64,000 bases of DNA from Ephemerocybe angulata (lineage: Eukaryota; Basidiomycota; Agaricomycetes; Agaricales; Psathyrellaceae), in assembly GCA_013368325.1 (NCBI GenBank), contig JAACJK010000008.1, positions 372,001-436,000 on the forward strand, written 5' to 3'. Each line of letters starts with the position of its first letter. Positions within the stretch are counted from its first letter, which is position 1. Of the stretch, positions 34,880 to 45,342 are shown piece by piece. Both the position numbers and the translations under genes were made by a program. Under the pieces are notes generated by a model. It was not told where the DNA came from. It worked only from the letters and a program-made list of their open reading frames with translations, and did not search any database.

Positions 34880-36367
34880 TCAGGTGTAACGGGGTGCAAC
34901 GGTTTCCGGCTGCGAGTCATTGTCGGACTCGTAAAAAAGGTCCATACGGCGCCGCCTACCATCGAGGGCCCAGAAATCTAATTCCACCAATTGCAAGTTT
35001 TCCGACATGTATAGCCGCAGGTCCGACATGTACAGCCGCAGGTCCTCGTGGGCGTTGATATGGTTCGCGTCCAACAAGGGCACTCTGTGACCCTTGGGGA
35101 ACGGCCAAGGCCATCCTGGCTCGATCCCGTTGTCACAGTCCAGGAACGACATCATCTTTCCGCACCGTTTCACCACGAAATGATCCTCAAAAATGGATCC
35201 CCTGATGTCCTCTAAGTGGATGTGGACAGTGGTGCTGAGGAACGACAAGTTTAAAGTAGGATAAGCATCCGAGAGGATGAGGTGGAGATGAATGTTTCGT
35301 GGTAAGCTTTCGAAAAGGCTGTTGTAGAATTGGGAGGGCTTATTTCCAAGGTTAAGAACGAGTGTCAGGGGACGAGCCTGGGACGTTGTCGATTCGGATT
35401 GGTGGACGTCAAGTTGATATTTTGACCGGCGCTTGATAAATGGGAGGAGGTAGCGCCAGGCATCAAAGCAAGACTCCCTCCCCGCAATTTCGAGGTATTC
35501 GAGGTTGTTTGCTATTAGACCCTGGAATATGGGTACGCATCCACTTGAAAAGTACGTCACCGCTGTGTAAGGTTCCAGCAAAATCGGAGATGCAACGGCG
35601 AGGCGTCGTAGATTCGGTGCGTTGACTAGTATCACGTCCGGGTGTAGATCTTCGTCGGTGGGATGGTACGGGTCAAGGTAGAGACCGTGGAGCACCAAGG
35701 TTTCGAGGTGAGGACACACGGAGAAGATGTTTCGAAATCCTTCGACGCTGGGGTGGGCTATCTGACTCTCCGGATGTGTGTCGAGGGTCGTCAATGTTTC
35801 GCGTAGAAGGGGCTGGTAGGTTCCTCCCATGTCGAAAGCACCTCCGGGGTACACTATTTGGACTGAGAACGCTTCAAGTGCTGGGAGCGCGTGGGGTTGA
35901 AACCAGCTCAGGATCGTTTGTGCTTCGGATTTTTTTTTCGTGACAAGATAGAGAGACCGAATGCGGTTCGGCAGCCATTGCTCTTCTCCGAACTGTTTCG
36001 ACGATTCAAAAGCTTCTTCTAGTAGGTGCACAAATGTTCTAGCTTCTTCTAGGCTGGTCGGCGTTGTTCTGAATCTGGAAGCCCAGGAAAAGTCGACGGA
36101 CAGATCGACTTTCAAAGGTGAGGACCGTTGGAAGAACAGAGGAGAAAGACCGTCGTCCCCATAGGTTGCAAAGCGTGTGTCCGTCCACAACGCGGGACTC
36201 CCAGTCGCGAGCTCCCTCTACTTGTGGCAGATTTGGCTCACAAGGAGGGGTCGTTTGACCCGATCGGTTCTAGGATCGTTAGGACGAGCCAATCCGGCGC
36301 GTGGATTTACGTAGAAGCGAAATATCTCCAGGAGGACTTCTAAGGGAAGCTTGGCGATGGATGACAT
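34880..36367 (-). pseudogene. F-box gene D with an in-frame TAG at codon 50
   Basis: Single-exon F-box/LRR-like gene of 496 codons starting at the ATG at 36367 (MSSIAKLPLEVLLEIFRFYV). The frame is open from there to 34880 apart from one TAG at 36218-36220. It replaces the expected tryptophan codon (TGG) in the conserved F-box segment ICHK-W-RELATGSPALW. A single G-to-A change explains it. Everything downstream is intact (446 codons), so the mutation is probably young, or it could be a sequencing error or a site read through or edited. A 21-bp tandem duplication near 35005-35045 gives a repeated DLRLYMS. Closest in type to F-box C. Confidence 0.8.
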
Positions 36368-36902
36368 GGTGGGATTCGTAGCGGTGGTGGTGGTGGTGGA
36401 AATTGTGGTGGTTGTGGCTCTTTGTTTCTCTTTCACTAGAGGCACGGATCGATTTATATGAGGAAAACATGTCCCCAAACATGGTATGGAAAATATTTGA
36501 TTTCCAAGTCCTTGTATTCCACGAATACAAGGCCTCGAGAATACTACATAGGTGATACAACACCTGCAGGGTACAAGGCAGCGCCAGCATTCTGCCACAC
36601 GGTCCAGCGGCTGAACATCTCGGACCCTCGTGGGCCGGGCGCTTAAATCTCAGCATGGAACTTGCAAGTTCCGCGGAGGGGATTTCAGAGCCAACATATT
36701 AGGTGTATCTCGGAAAAAGTATGTATGTAAGTTAAAGCTTCCAGAAGAGGTTATACATGCTCAGATAGGGAATATTTTACATAGAAAAGCCCGTACAGAC
36801 ACTTTAAATTGCAAGCTCGGAAAGCGCTCCATACTGGTGGACCAGCGCTTAAAGAGAGACCTCGGGCTCAAAGCGTATGTCCTGAGGAGCAGTACAGGTA
36901 TG
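36368..36902. other. Intergenic, with a short perfect hairpin
   Basis: Lies upstream of F-box D and downstream of the secreted-protein gene. It contains a (GGT)n-like run near 36382-36420 and a perfect 10-bp inverted repeat with a 3-nt loop, CCTTGTATTC-CAC-GAATACAAGG, at 36510-36532. No gene is seen. Confidence 0.45.
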
Positions 36903-38151
36903 TTAGGGATGATCTTGTACTGAGCATAGAAAAGGACATACGACAAGGAATGCTCCCTCGTTCGGGAATGTGGTGGTGAACTCCCCAAAGTCTCCGACCA
37001 GAGCCAACCAGCCGCCTTCTGCGTCGAAAAACACCGAGGTGGGTGGCTGGGCTGCTCGTCATACCTGTTAGCTTACATCCTCTTCCGACGATGAAACCGG
37101 TGGGATGGACTTACAGCCGTCGGCGTTTGTCCACTGGGGCGTCACCTGGAGGGACAAGCAGTCAAGGGACCAGACTGTGGATTCGGCTGGGCCTTGATAA
37201 CCGAGTGCTTGGATAGAGTGGCCAGCGTTGAAGGATGGAGGAGAGTTTGCAGGAGCTTTACTCTGGAGGTGAGCGATGCAGTTCAGACTGTCCGGATATT
37301 CAACTCACTATGTCCTGTTCCTGCAAGGTACGCATATCTCGTAGCAGACCGGCGGATCAATACCAGAACGTCACAAAACGAACGGAACTCACCCCATCTG
37401 CTTGGCATTGAAGTTGTACCCCGCCGACCCACCAACAGCACCCAAGTAAGGGTACGCAGGGTCCGGGCCACCATCAATGGCTATGATCTCGAGGGGTCCG
37501 TCTCCAGAGGATGGCGACAGCTGGACGCGCAGTGCGTCCGCGATGGTGCTGTAGGTGTAGGAGTTCTGCTCGTCCCAGATCCCACCGACGTATCCGAGAA
37601 AAGAGTCGTCGTCTGACCGGTGGATGCGGAGCCTCCCAATCGAATTGGGAAGCGCTGTACACGAGGCGCGGGGAAGGGCTGATCGTTGGTCGTTAGTATC
37701 TTTTTTCGTAGAGGAAAGAGTAGAGAGAAGACGAACGGGCGCGGCGGGCAAATGAAGCGCGGGGTAGCACTAGTGACTGTTTATTAGTCTGATGACACGC
37801 CGAAGGGGAAGTTGAAAGACGAACGAGCACGGTCTGCTGAAGCGCGAGGTGCCACTGACAGTTGATTAGCACGACGATAACCCTGGCAATAAATAAATAT
37901 GACGAACAAGCATTTGACCGCTTGGCAGCAGGCGGGAGGAGGGGAAGGCGGCGGCGGAGGCGCTCGGCATTGGTAATGCGCTCGACGCGGGTAGGCGTCG
38001 GGGGCGCGTCCCCTTTCTGAAGATTCGATTTGTCGTAACTAGGAGGCTGGATGATGGTCTTTCCATCGCCGGCGAAGATTCCGGAGCTGAGACCTGAGGC
38101 GCAGGGTGCGAGAAGGGCGAGGACGCCGAAAGCGAAAAGGGAGGCCTTCAT
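36903..38151 (-). CDS. Secreted protein of unknown function, multi-exon (model incomplete)
   Basis: The ATG at 38151 opens a signal peptide (MKASLFAFGVLALLAPCASG) followed by a mature start SSGIFAGDGKTIIQPPSYD and a basic stretch (RITNAERLRRRLPLLPP). Downstream exons, read from frames and splice signals: about 37390-37709 (SDDDSFLGYVGGIWDEQNSY, then YPYLGAVGGSAGYNF), about 37130-37300 (SFNAGHSIQALGYQG, then SLQVTPQWTNADG) and about 36903-37055 (TSVFFDAEGGWLALVGDFGE). The layout resembles secreted hypothetical proteins I associate with mushroom genomes; no enzymatic motif is seen. The junction near 37310 could not be made in phase with standard signals, so one frameshift or an unusual splice site may exist. 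The intron after exon 1 carries tandem repeats. Confidence 0.6.
37732..37915. repeat. Diverged tandem repeats in intron 1 of the secreted-protein gene
   Basis: Units of about 70 bp beginning GAAGACGAACGGGCGCGG (near 37730) and GAAAGACGAACGAGCACGG (near 37813), with a partial third near 37900. Each includes an exon-like segment similar to the start of the real exon 2 (LPRAS-type). It looks like repeated duplication of an intron-exon junction. Confidence 0.45.
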
Positions 38152-38737
38152 CTCTGATTTGACCCTCGGGGGTGAAAGAGTGGGGTTTAAAGGAGTGACT
38201 ATAGCCAAATGGCTTTGAGACGACGGGGGGAGGAGACACTTGAGGGATGGTCGAGAGGATGCACGGCTTTATATGGGTTGTGAGCGCTGAGTCTCGAGAA
38301 GCTTCGTGATGAACTTTGTTTATTGCCAGTGGCAGCACGTTTTCTTTCGTCTGGCAGGTATCCCGAGTTCCCATTCATCGTATACTCCACACTTGAATAT
38401 CCAGGTCGGTTCCCAAACGCATCGGGGCTTGCCTGTGGGGCCAGATAAATCTAACCAGAATGAACATGTGTCCCACATATCGATTGGGTTGAAGTTGGCT
38501 GGCGCTCTTGTTCGTCACTTGAGTCCCTGCGCAGAGGGACTCGTCGCCTGCCGCTTTGTTGTGGGTTTCATCTGTTGGGACATTCGCATGTCAGACTCTA
38601 TCTCAGATCTCTTCAGAGTGCCAGGACGAAGAAAACCTACAAGGCATTATCCTCCATGCATGAGATAGTTAATGGGCCGAACAACGAAGCGCGCGTTATT
38701 TTTGAGAGTGGGTATTGGACTGTATTGGAGCCATCCT
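38152..38737. other. Upstream region of the secreted-protein gene
   Basis: About 590 bp with no supported gene. A TTTATATGGG motif on the minus strand near 38270, about 120 bp upstream of the start codon, is a possible core-promoter element. Confidence 0.35.
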
Positions 38738-39060
38738 TCAGAGGCTTCCACCTTGGGCTGCCAGAGAAGGATGCATGTGTATCAGTGGGTTTTTGGCCCA
38801 GGATTTTGACGTCAGGAGCCCTTCAGGTAGGCGCCCGCATGAATGGGAACGACACGTCGTGGAGGTGACCTCTGTGTATCGTGTAGCGTGAGAATCAGAT
38901 AGAAGCCCGAATGAGAGACCAGGCGAAGGCATTGGCTTGAGTAGCATACCTCGGGCGATGTATATACTCTGCCAGTTTCTTTTCAACCGCCTCATCTCCA
39001 CCTAGAAAATGTGGCGTACCCTGTCTTTATAACACACAGTGTTATGAATGGAACATTTCC
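38738..39060 (-). pseudogene. F-box gene relic, sister of the one at 57050-57300
   Basis: Short fragment whose sequence matches 57050-57300 over about 240 bp (GTGAGAATCAGATAGA and GAACATTTCCAGGGT-type segments). The shared translated part contains LLKPMPSPGLSFG / LLKPIPSRGLSFG. It lacks an F-box and a continuous C-terminus. The sister copy extends into a recognisable F-box-protein C-terminus, which identifies the origin. Confidence 0.5.
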
Positions 39061-39149
39061 AGGGTGAAGTCACCTACGTCCAGGTTCGAATTCAAGGGAA
39101 CAATGTACATAGCAGTAAGAGCTGTAGTACAAGTACGCTACAGAGAGAT

Positions 39150-40115
39150 CTATTTCAAAAACTTTGATAAGAAGTTGGCGAACGCCCCAGTGAGGGTCAT
39201 TTCTGGGCGAAGGACCTTCCCTGCGTCCGTCTTAGCGACCGTCGCTCGGTTCTCGACGAGCTGCTTCTGTAAACGCATCGGATTGGCGTTGGGTCGATCC
39301 AAAACCCTTCGCACGAGCAGAAGGGCCGACTCGGGCGTGTTGTACAGACGTATCATCTGTGCAGGAGGAAGCAGGTCCTTCCAGTAATTGTCCCGAAGCT
39401 CGCTCTCCCGGCCTTCCTCCTCATTCAGCTCGCACGTACCCCACCACGTAGTCGCAAACACAACACCTGATAGCACCTCCATGCCACACATGGCCTGGAA
39501 TACGTCCAAGGCAAACGCGTGGCTGCTCTTCATGCGGTCTGGCGAGATGCTCTGGATGTAAACCACACCGGAGACCTTCATACCATCTCCGTACCTGAGA
39601 TACACCGTCAACGTGACTAGTTCATGATGGAAAGTACGGCAAAACTTACGACGAAGCCAGCCAGACAGAAATACGCCGAAGTATCTCGGTGTTGTCTAAC
39701 GAGTAGTGATCAAATCCTGGGGTGTCCACCAGGACAAGGCGACGATTGCTGTATTCCGCGGGGAGAGTTGCGGTGTAGTGAGCCACCTTCGACGTGCTAG
39801 CAGCGTAGGCAGTGCTGGTAGGAGCTCTACCGTCCGCCGACCCAAGTGCGTCCAAGCAGTTGTTGATTAGCTGGCAACGACATGAGCGCATTATCCTGAT
39901 CACGACGAGCGAGATATATCACGAACCGTGCTTTTACCTACGCCTGTTGGCCCCATAACCCTGAGGTACACGAAATGAGACAACAGAAATACGAGAATTG
40001 AAAGGACGAACGGGATGATAATATCATCTGATCGTGACTCCTTGCGAGGCATGTATACGTCGTCCTCCTTCACCCACTTTTGGCTCATTATGTCGTAGGG
40101 CTTCGGACGGGGCAT
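39150..40115 (-). CDS. GTPase 1: AIG1-like P-loop GTPase, four exons, 267 aa
   Basis: Small G-domain protein resembling the AIG1/GIMAP branch of TRAFAC GTPases, with fungal-type motifs. Model: complement(39150..39594, 39650..39870, 39927..39960, 40012..40115), in phase. G1 GPTGVGKST is at residues 38-46, encoded by a 34-nt exon. G3 DTPGFD is near 95-100. The block EILRRISVWLASS and a following VSGVVYIQSIS strand are family features. The predicted G4 position reads ATTWWGT instead of TTRWD, so nucleotide specificity may differ. Donors of introns 1 and 2 are GTTCGT, less usual than GTAAGT. There is no transmembrane segment. It lies head to head with GTPase 2 across 670 bp. The cellular role is unknown; plant and animal relatives act in defence and lymphocyte survival. 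Confidence 0.82.
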
Positions 40116-40785
40116 AGTAGTCGTTACCAAGGATATAAGTCGTACTGGAAGGGTGTTGAGGGTTGGCTGGAGGTAAGGCGAGCGTAAGACCCAGCGTCGA
40201 GCTCAATCCGCCTCATGTCAGTCAGGCGGAGTCGACTGGCAAATGAACTGTCCTGCAGGGCTTGATCCACCAATAGAGTAGATGTCACCCGACACAGACC
40301 ATCTTGATTGTGAACGGCTTCCAAAACACGCGTCAACCTGCAGGGTGCCACCAGGTGCCACCGTGCTGAGAACCGAAACTGCAGCGCCATCCTGCAGGAC
40401 TCTGGATCTTCCCCAGCCGAACCGATTATCGATGGAATCGATGTGACGAGAGTATCGTCGCAAGACATACCTCCCCGTGGGAGGCGTGCGAGGGTCGCCT
40501 TTTTGAGGCAGAGGCTTAGTTGAGCCTAGGCCAAATCTATCCATATCTGTCAGTATTCACTACATGATCCCGGTGGTCAAATCATGATATACGTACACTT
40601 GCTCATCGTAAGAGCAACGCTACTGGATCTTGACTGGATCAACACTGTCCAACTTGCCAAGAGGAATCAGGGCGGAGAAATGGCACTCCCTACCGGCTCC
40701 CAGATCTAATCTAATCGTTCGGCGCTTATATGTAAGCCCAAGCCCTGCGAACATTCCACCGCTTCAGGAGGTGGGCTACAACGCC
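40116..40785. promoter_or_regulatory. Shared upstream region of divergent GTPases 1 and 2
   Basis: 670 bp between two divergent start codons, without a supported gene, so presumably a bidirectional promoter. No specific motif could be assigned. Confidence 0.4.
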
Positions 40786-40941
40786 ATGCGAAGATTAGGC
40801 GCTAGGAAGACTAGACTTGAGTCGCTCAAGCGGCCGGACGACGTTGTATTGCGTCCATCAGAACCGGAAGAACCTGTGACGGCCATTTTGTAAGGATTAT
40901 CTACGACGATATGATGTTACGCAAACAGATGATATCTACCC

Positions 40942-41746
40942 AGGACCCCCCTATATGCTGAGAGAACTCCGATCCAAAACAGCCAAAAAAAGGCGAAATT
41001 CGTCACGGCTACATCCGGAAATTCCGGCGCATAAGTATCGGGACCTACTGTTTTCAGGTATTTTTCGTCGCATGTATGAACGGAGCTCTGGAGATACTTT
41101 TTGGCGTTGAGAGCTTAATAAATATGATTCAAGCCAGTAAGAGAGGTGTAGGGAGAAGAAATGCAATGTGTCCTATGGGAAAGCAGCTTGAGGAAGGCAG
41201 GGCTTAGTCGTCGCGCTCCGATCCGACTCATCTACCTCCTCCATCACCAGAGCCGTTGGACCAACAACCTTACCCGCCACGAAAGCCTCCAAGACCCTAA
41301 TACAATCAGATATAATCCCCCTGCGATTACGAAGCTGGTTGAACCTGTTGAGTGCGATGAGGGTTGTCGGTTGTTGGTGAGACTCTGAGTGACGGGTTGA
41401 CCACCCGTCCCACCCCATTGAATTTGAAGGCTCGCTGGGTGCCTGTTTTTGGCCTGTTTCACCTCTTGGAATTGCTTTCAGGGTTGATTCTAATATTATT
41501 CCCGGAGTGGTACAATCACCCACGCAATGGACCCATTTGACACCCTGCGGAGGTCGCGAGCATGGCCAACATTCGGCGCATGAAAATCGGAGGTCGCTGG
41601 CGACGAACTTGGATCCGGCACATATATATCGGGGAAGGGTCACATATTCATCTGTATTCGGCACATATATCTCGGGGGTGGGTGGTATTTTGGACCAATT
41701 TTCGTCGCATGATGATCGGGGCTATATTAGCTTATAGGGGGGTCCT
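40942..41746. mobile_element. 805-bp deletion derivative of the 3.4-kb transposon, in GTPase 2 intron 1
   Basis: The ends are the same AGGACCCCCCTATA inverted repeats, flanked by the 8-bp direct repeat ATCTACCC at 40934-40941 and 41747-41754. It is inverted relative to the copy at 17129-20559. All compared stretches look identical, including three translated frames over about 600 bp. It lacks about 2.6 kb, with the junction near 41585 joining sequence equivalent to about 17290 with sequence equivalent to about 19917; a 2-nt TT overlap is consistent with microhomology. It is non-autonomous. Confidence 0.9.
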
Positions 41747-42309
41747 ATCTACCCTCAGAATCCTGGGGCCTACCGGAGTCGGCAAGAGCACGGTGTGTCT
41801 TCAGTCTTCGCCACTCCCCGTCCTGGCCCGGTCTGTGATGCTTATCATCCTTCGTAGTTCATCAGGAATGTCCTCAGCGGAGTGGACGCCACCCACAGTC
41901 AGATGCCTGACATCGGTGAAGGTTCTACGGCGTGCACGCAGAAAATCACGCACTATGTGGTTGACCTTCCGAGTCGTGGGGTCGCAGGCACCAGAGCAGG
42001 TGGCCGCCGTCTGATACTTGTGGACACCCCTGGTTTGGACTCACATGGCACTCCCGAGCATTCGTTCGAGCTCCTTCGCTCGATAACAGTATGGCTTGCA
42101 TCTCTGTTAGTGGACTTCGTACTCCCCGGCCTTTGCCACGTCTGACGCCGCTTCATAGACATCACGACAAGTTGAAACTGGGTGCAATCATCTATATGTA
42201 TCCCATCTACCCCGGTCGCATTACCAGGAACGAGCTCGCGATCTTCCGAGTCTTCAAAAAGATCTGCGGGACCCAGAACCTTGCGCGCGTCATAACCATC
42301 ACGACGAAG

Positions 42310-43228
42310 TTCCTGGACACTGAATGAATGAAATGAAATGAAGTGGAAAGGTTTGTCCCCACAACAACAATTGTTCGCGTATCAATTATTTCATTCTCAG
42401 CTCTGTTTCTTCAACTCCGCCTGCAGGACAAAAGAATTGGGGCTAGGCAGGGCTAGGCTCCGTGCCGATCATGAAAGAAAAAAAGAAATTTACAGAGATA
42501 AGATAAGATTGTCGAGCATCGCCTGGGCAAAGTGAGCGTGACACTGACAGGGATCATGGAGCGCTCGCTCAGAGTCCAGAAACCTCTCCTTTGAAACAGC
42601 GCGAGGCGGCATAGGATCTTTATGTATCATTCAAACTTCCGAACCGTAGTACACGTCCCAAGTCAATGGGAAGGATTCCAGTGCGGGCTCAAACTCAACT
42701 CAAACTGCTGCCCAACTCATTGATTGCTGATGCTTGCCCCGCTTCGGAATCAGCGGGATCGGTGCCTTGACTGAAAGATTCTTACCCTGTGAGTCACGTT
42801 CGGATGGATAGCGGAGGGAGGCTTACTGTTATGCCTTGCGAAATGCAGTTAATACGGTTAATGGAATAAGATGTTCCAGAAAGCGGACTCGAAAGGGGTA
42901 GGTCTGAACTGCAGGTGTGAATACGAGAGCGAAAGTTGAACTAAAATTTCATAACCTCTCCCAATCCTTAATATCCTCAAATTTAAAGTCCAACTCCATG
43001 GTCAACGAGCGTGAGCGCGCCGCTAGGCGTGCGTCAGCGAGTTGTGAGAACGCATAGAGAACTGTATGTAATAACCCTCACTGATACACATATTGAAGAC
43101 CGCGCCTAAGTACACACTGCAGAGTGAGATTGTTTTCCACCTGTACTCTCCGTAGCCCGTGCATATCCTAGATCACTCTGGCAAAAATTAAAAGGTCCGT
43201 GTCCAGGTCTGCCCGGAGGGCCATAATT
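42310..43228. mobile_element. About 0.9-kb insertion of unknown type in GTPase 2 exon 4
   Basis: Comparison with the intact GTPases shows uninterrupted coding up to 42309 and again from 43229, so this DNA is extra. The ends carry a 9-bp inverted repeat, CCTGGACAC at 42312-42320 and GTGTCCAGG at 43199-43207. No clear target duplication, transposase or LTR feature was found. The left edge has TGAATGAATGAAATGAAATG-type simple repeats. It could be a short non-autonomous element or a more complex event. Confidence 0.5.
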
Positions 43229-44376
43229 TGGGACATATGTCCCCCTAAGATGGGAGATGATAGAGAGGCAGAACTATGGCGTGCATTTCTGGGCCAGCTC
43301 GCTAACAAGCGAGGCCGAGGCGTCGTTATGCGCCTTGAGGACACGAGGGAATCAGCACTGAACGTCTTGAACGAGATCGCCCGTCATTGTGTCGAGTTCG
43401 AGTCGGAGCCCGTTGTTTACGCCATTCAAAGAGAGATTGTCGAAGAAGGCAGTCTGCTTTCGAACACCGCTGCTGCAAAGGCACTCGTCGCTGCCCTTGC
43501 CCAGAAGAGCTCAGCGAGTAGCTTCGGCGATCCGCTTGCCCGCATGGTTGCCTACTTCCGTCATCCGGTGAGTCCTTAAAAGACGTCGCCTTCCTGCGCT
43601 GGTTTTCTAAAAGACGAATAGCCTGGGGTATCGTCAGACATCATGTCCCAAGTCAAGATGTACCCAGACAACGATCCAAACGTTCCGACAGATTACAAAG
43701 CGGTCCCGGAATCTCGACACTGTGATACCTGCATCTGTCCAATGCCGCAGAACCCCGACATCATGGACCCCAACATCATACGTGACCTTCAGTCCCACAT
43801 TCCTAGCTTCGAACTCGCTGCTTCCCACCTGAGGGCAGAAGCGCCGTACATAGTTCGCAGTCCTTCGGACCTGATGGACCCTCCCAGCCGAACTGGAACT
43901 CTTTACTTTACCGCGCCCAGTACTCCGGCGGATGAGGTCTTTACAGGACCCTTGCTACACCCCATATCATCGAGTGCGGCAACTCTTCCACTGCCAGGTA
44001 ACGCACCCTACGACCGGACATGCTCCCCAAACACCTCATCCCACCATCCTTACGCCTCACGACCTCATCATAACCTGAATCCATACGCGGCCTCCTCGTC
44101 CACGGTCGTCGCAACCTCCGATCTCCTTCACCCCCATGCATCCCACAACAGACACGCTTCATCTTCAACAACGCTCACCCCTGCATCGTCGACGAACATG
44201 TTCGCAGGCGCCCATAATTTCCACATACAAACTCAATCGAATACCCAAGCGAATACCGTGTACAATTACACGACAATAATACAGTCACCCCTATGTGACA
44301 ATTGCGGTGCCATTCGTTAGCTTCGCTTATAGGTATGGTCAACTATGAAAGCGCTCTCGTGTCGTCGACGTCGTAT

Positions 44377-45342
44377 TTACGATCTATCTAACACCTTCGA
44401 ATACCATTTCTTCCACACCTTGAACCATTGGTCGCCAGAACCCTGTTTTACCAAGCGACCGGCTTCGGTCTTGTCTACGGATTTATTGTCATCCACAATC
44501 TGCCTCTGAAGTTGGAGAAGGACTCCGTTACTCTGCCGCTCCAAAATTCTGCCCACCAACGATGCCGCAGAGCTGGTGCTATTCTCCAAGTGGAACATCT
44601 CTGCACAAGGGTGGCCCTCGAGGAGCGATTTCCACTCGTTCCGAAGCTCCTGTTCTTGCACGGGCTCCAGGCCGTCAGGTATGGTCCCCACCCGTGTGGT
44701 GGCGACCATGACTCCAGATAGTGAGTCGCATCCGCACAGTTTCTCGAAGAGATCCATGCACAGCTCATGTCCCTTGGTATATCTGATCGAAGCAACGTCG
44801 TAGATATACACCACCCCCGCGACGGTCACTCCATCGCTGTACCTAGGAAGGTGGGTATCAGATATCAGAATAGCGCAGAGCAGCATACACTTACGATGCC
44901 GATAGCCACACTGCGATGCGACGGAGAACTTCAGCAGCCTCAAGCTGCCCATGATCGAATCCAGGGGTGTCGACTAACACCAAGCGGCGACCCGTGGTGA
45001 GGTAAGTGGCCGTATAATGCGCGACCTTCGACGTCCCAGGGTGAAAGCCAGCCGAGGTGGGGGCGAGCGGGCCATTGGTGCCGAAGTGGCTCAAGCAGTT
45101 GTTTATGAACTGGAGGAAGGCGTCAGCCGGCAAGTGGCAAATGTCTATGAGGGCAACAAACTGTGCTCTTCCCCCCTCCCATAGCTCCCATCACCCTACA
45201 GATACCCGTGCGTTAGTATCGATGCTTTCCAAGCTAGGAAGGCTTACGGAATGACAATATCGTCTTGACGAGAATCCTTCATGTACACATCGTCGTTCTT
45301 TACCCACTTGGCTTTGTGTACGTCGAAGGGACTACGAGGCAT
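44377..45342 (-). CDS. GTPase 3: AIG1-like P-loop GTPase, four exons, 269 aa
   Basis: Model: complement(44377..44842, 44895..45109, 45162..45195, 45248..45342). The start (MPRSPFDVHKAKWVKNDDVY) resembles that of GTPase 1, its closest relative. The P-loop, again on a 34-nt exon, reads GAMGGGKST instead of GPTGVGKST; it still fits GxxxxGKS/T. G3 is DTPGFD and the G4 region reads ATTRVGT. The C-terminus is Lys/Trp-rich and ends KVLDRS. The frame is intact. It converges with GTPase 2 and is head to head with NLR4. Confidence 0.8.

Larger units (their letters stand above)
40786..44320 (+). pseudogene. GTPase 2: interrupted AIG1-like GTPase with a Cys/Ser-rich tail
   Basis: Exons: 40786..40889, 41759..41792 (34-nt P-loop exon, LGPTGVGKST), 41858..42105 (G3 DTPGLD), 42159..about 42309, about 43229..43567, 43622..44320. 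Two insertions disturb it. The 805-bp transposon at 40942-41746 lies wholly inside intron 1; without it and one target copy the intron would be 56 bp, like those of its sisters. A second, 0.9-kb insertion splits exon 4 exactly at the predicted G4 motif (TTK / WDICPP) and brings a stop soon after. Removal as an unusual intron (42309-43206) would restore phase and give about 531 aa. The last exon adds a 233-residue Ser/Pro/His-rich tail with CDTCICP and a terminal CDNCGAIR, absent from the other five GTPases. Its 3' end is 57 bp from that of GTPase 3 (convergent). Confidence 0.72.

Noticed and set aside
39078..39095. tRNA B-box-like sequence (GGTTCGAATTC)
   Set aside because: No A box or cloverleaf can be drawn around it, and the block is part of the duplicated F-box relic.
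42955..43015. Small minus-strand open frame (MELDFKFEDIKDWERL) inside the GTPase 2 insertion
   Set aside because: Only 16 codons, with no splice or coding support around it. It could be a fragment of a captured exon but cannot be shown.
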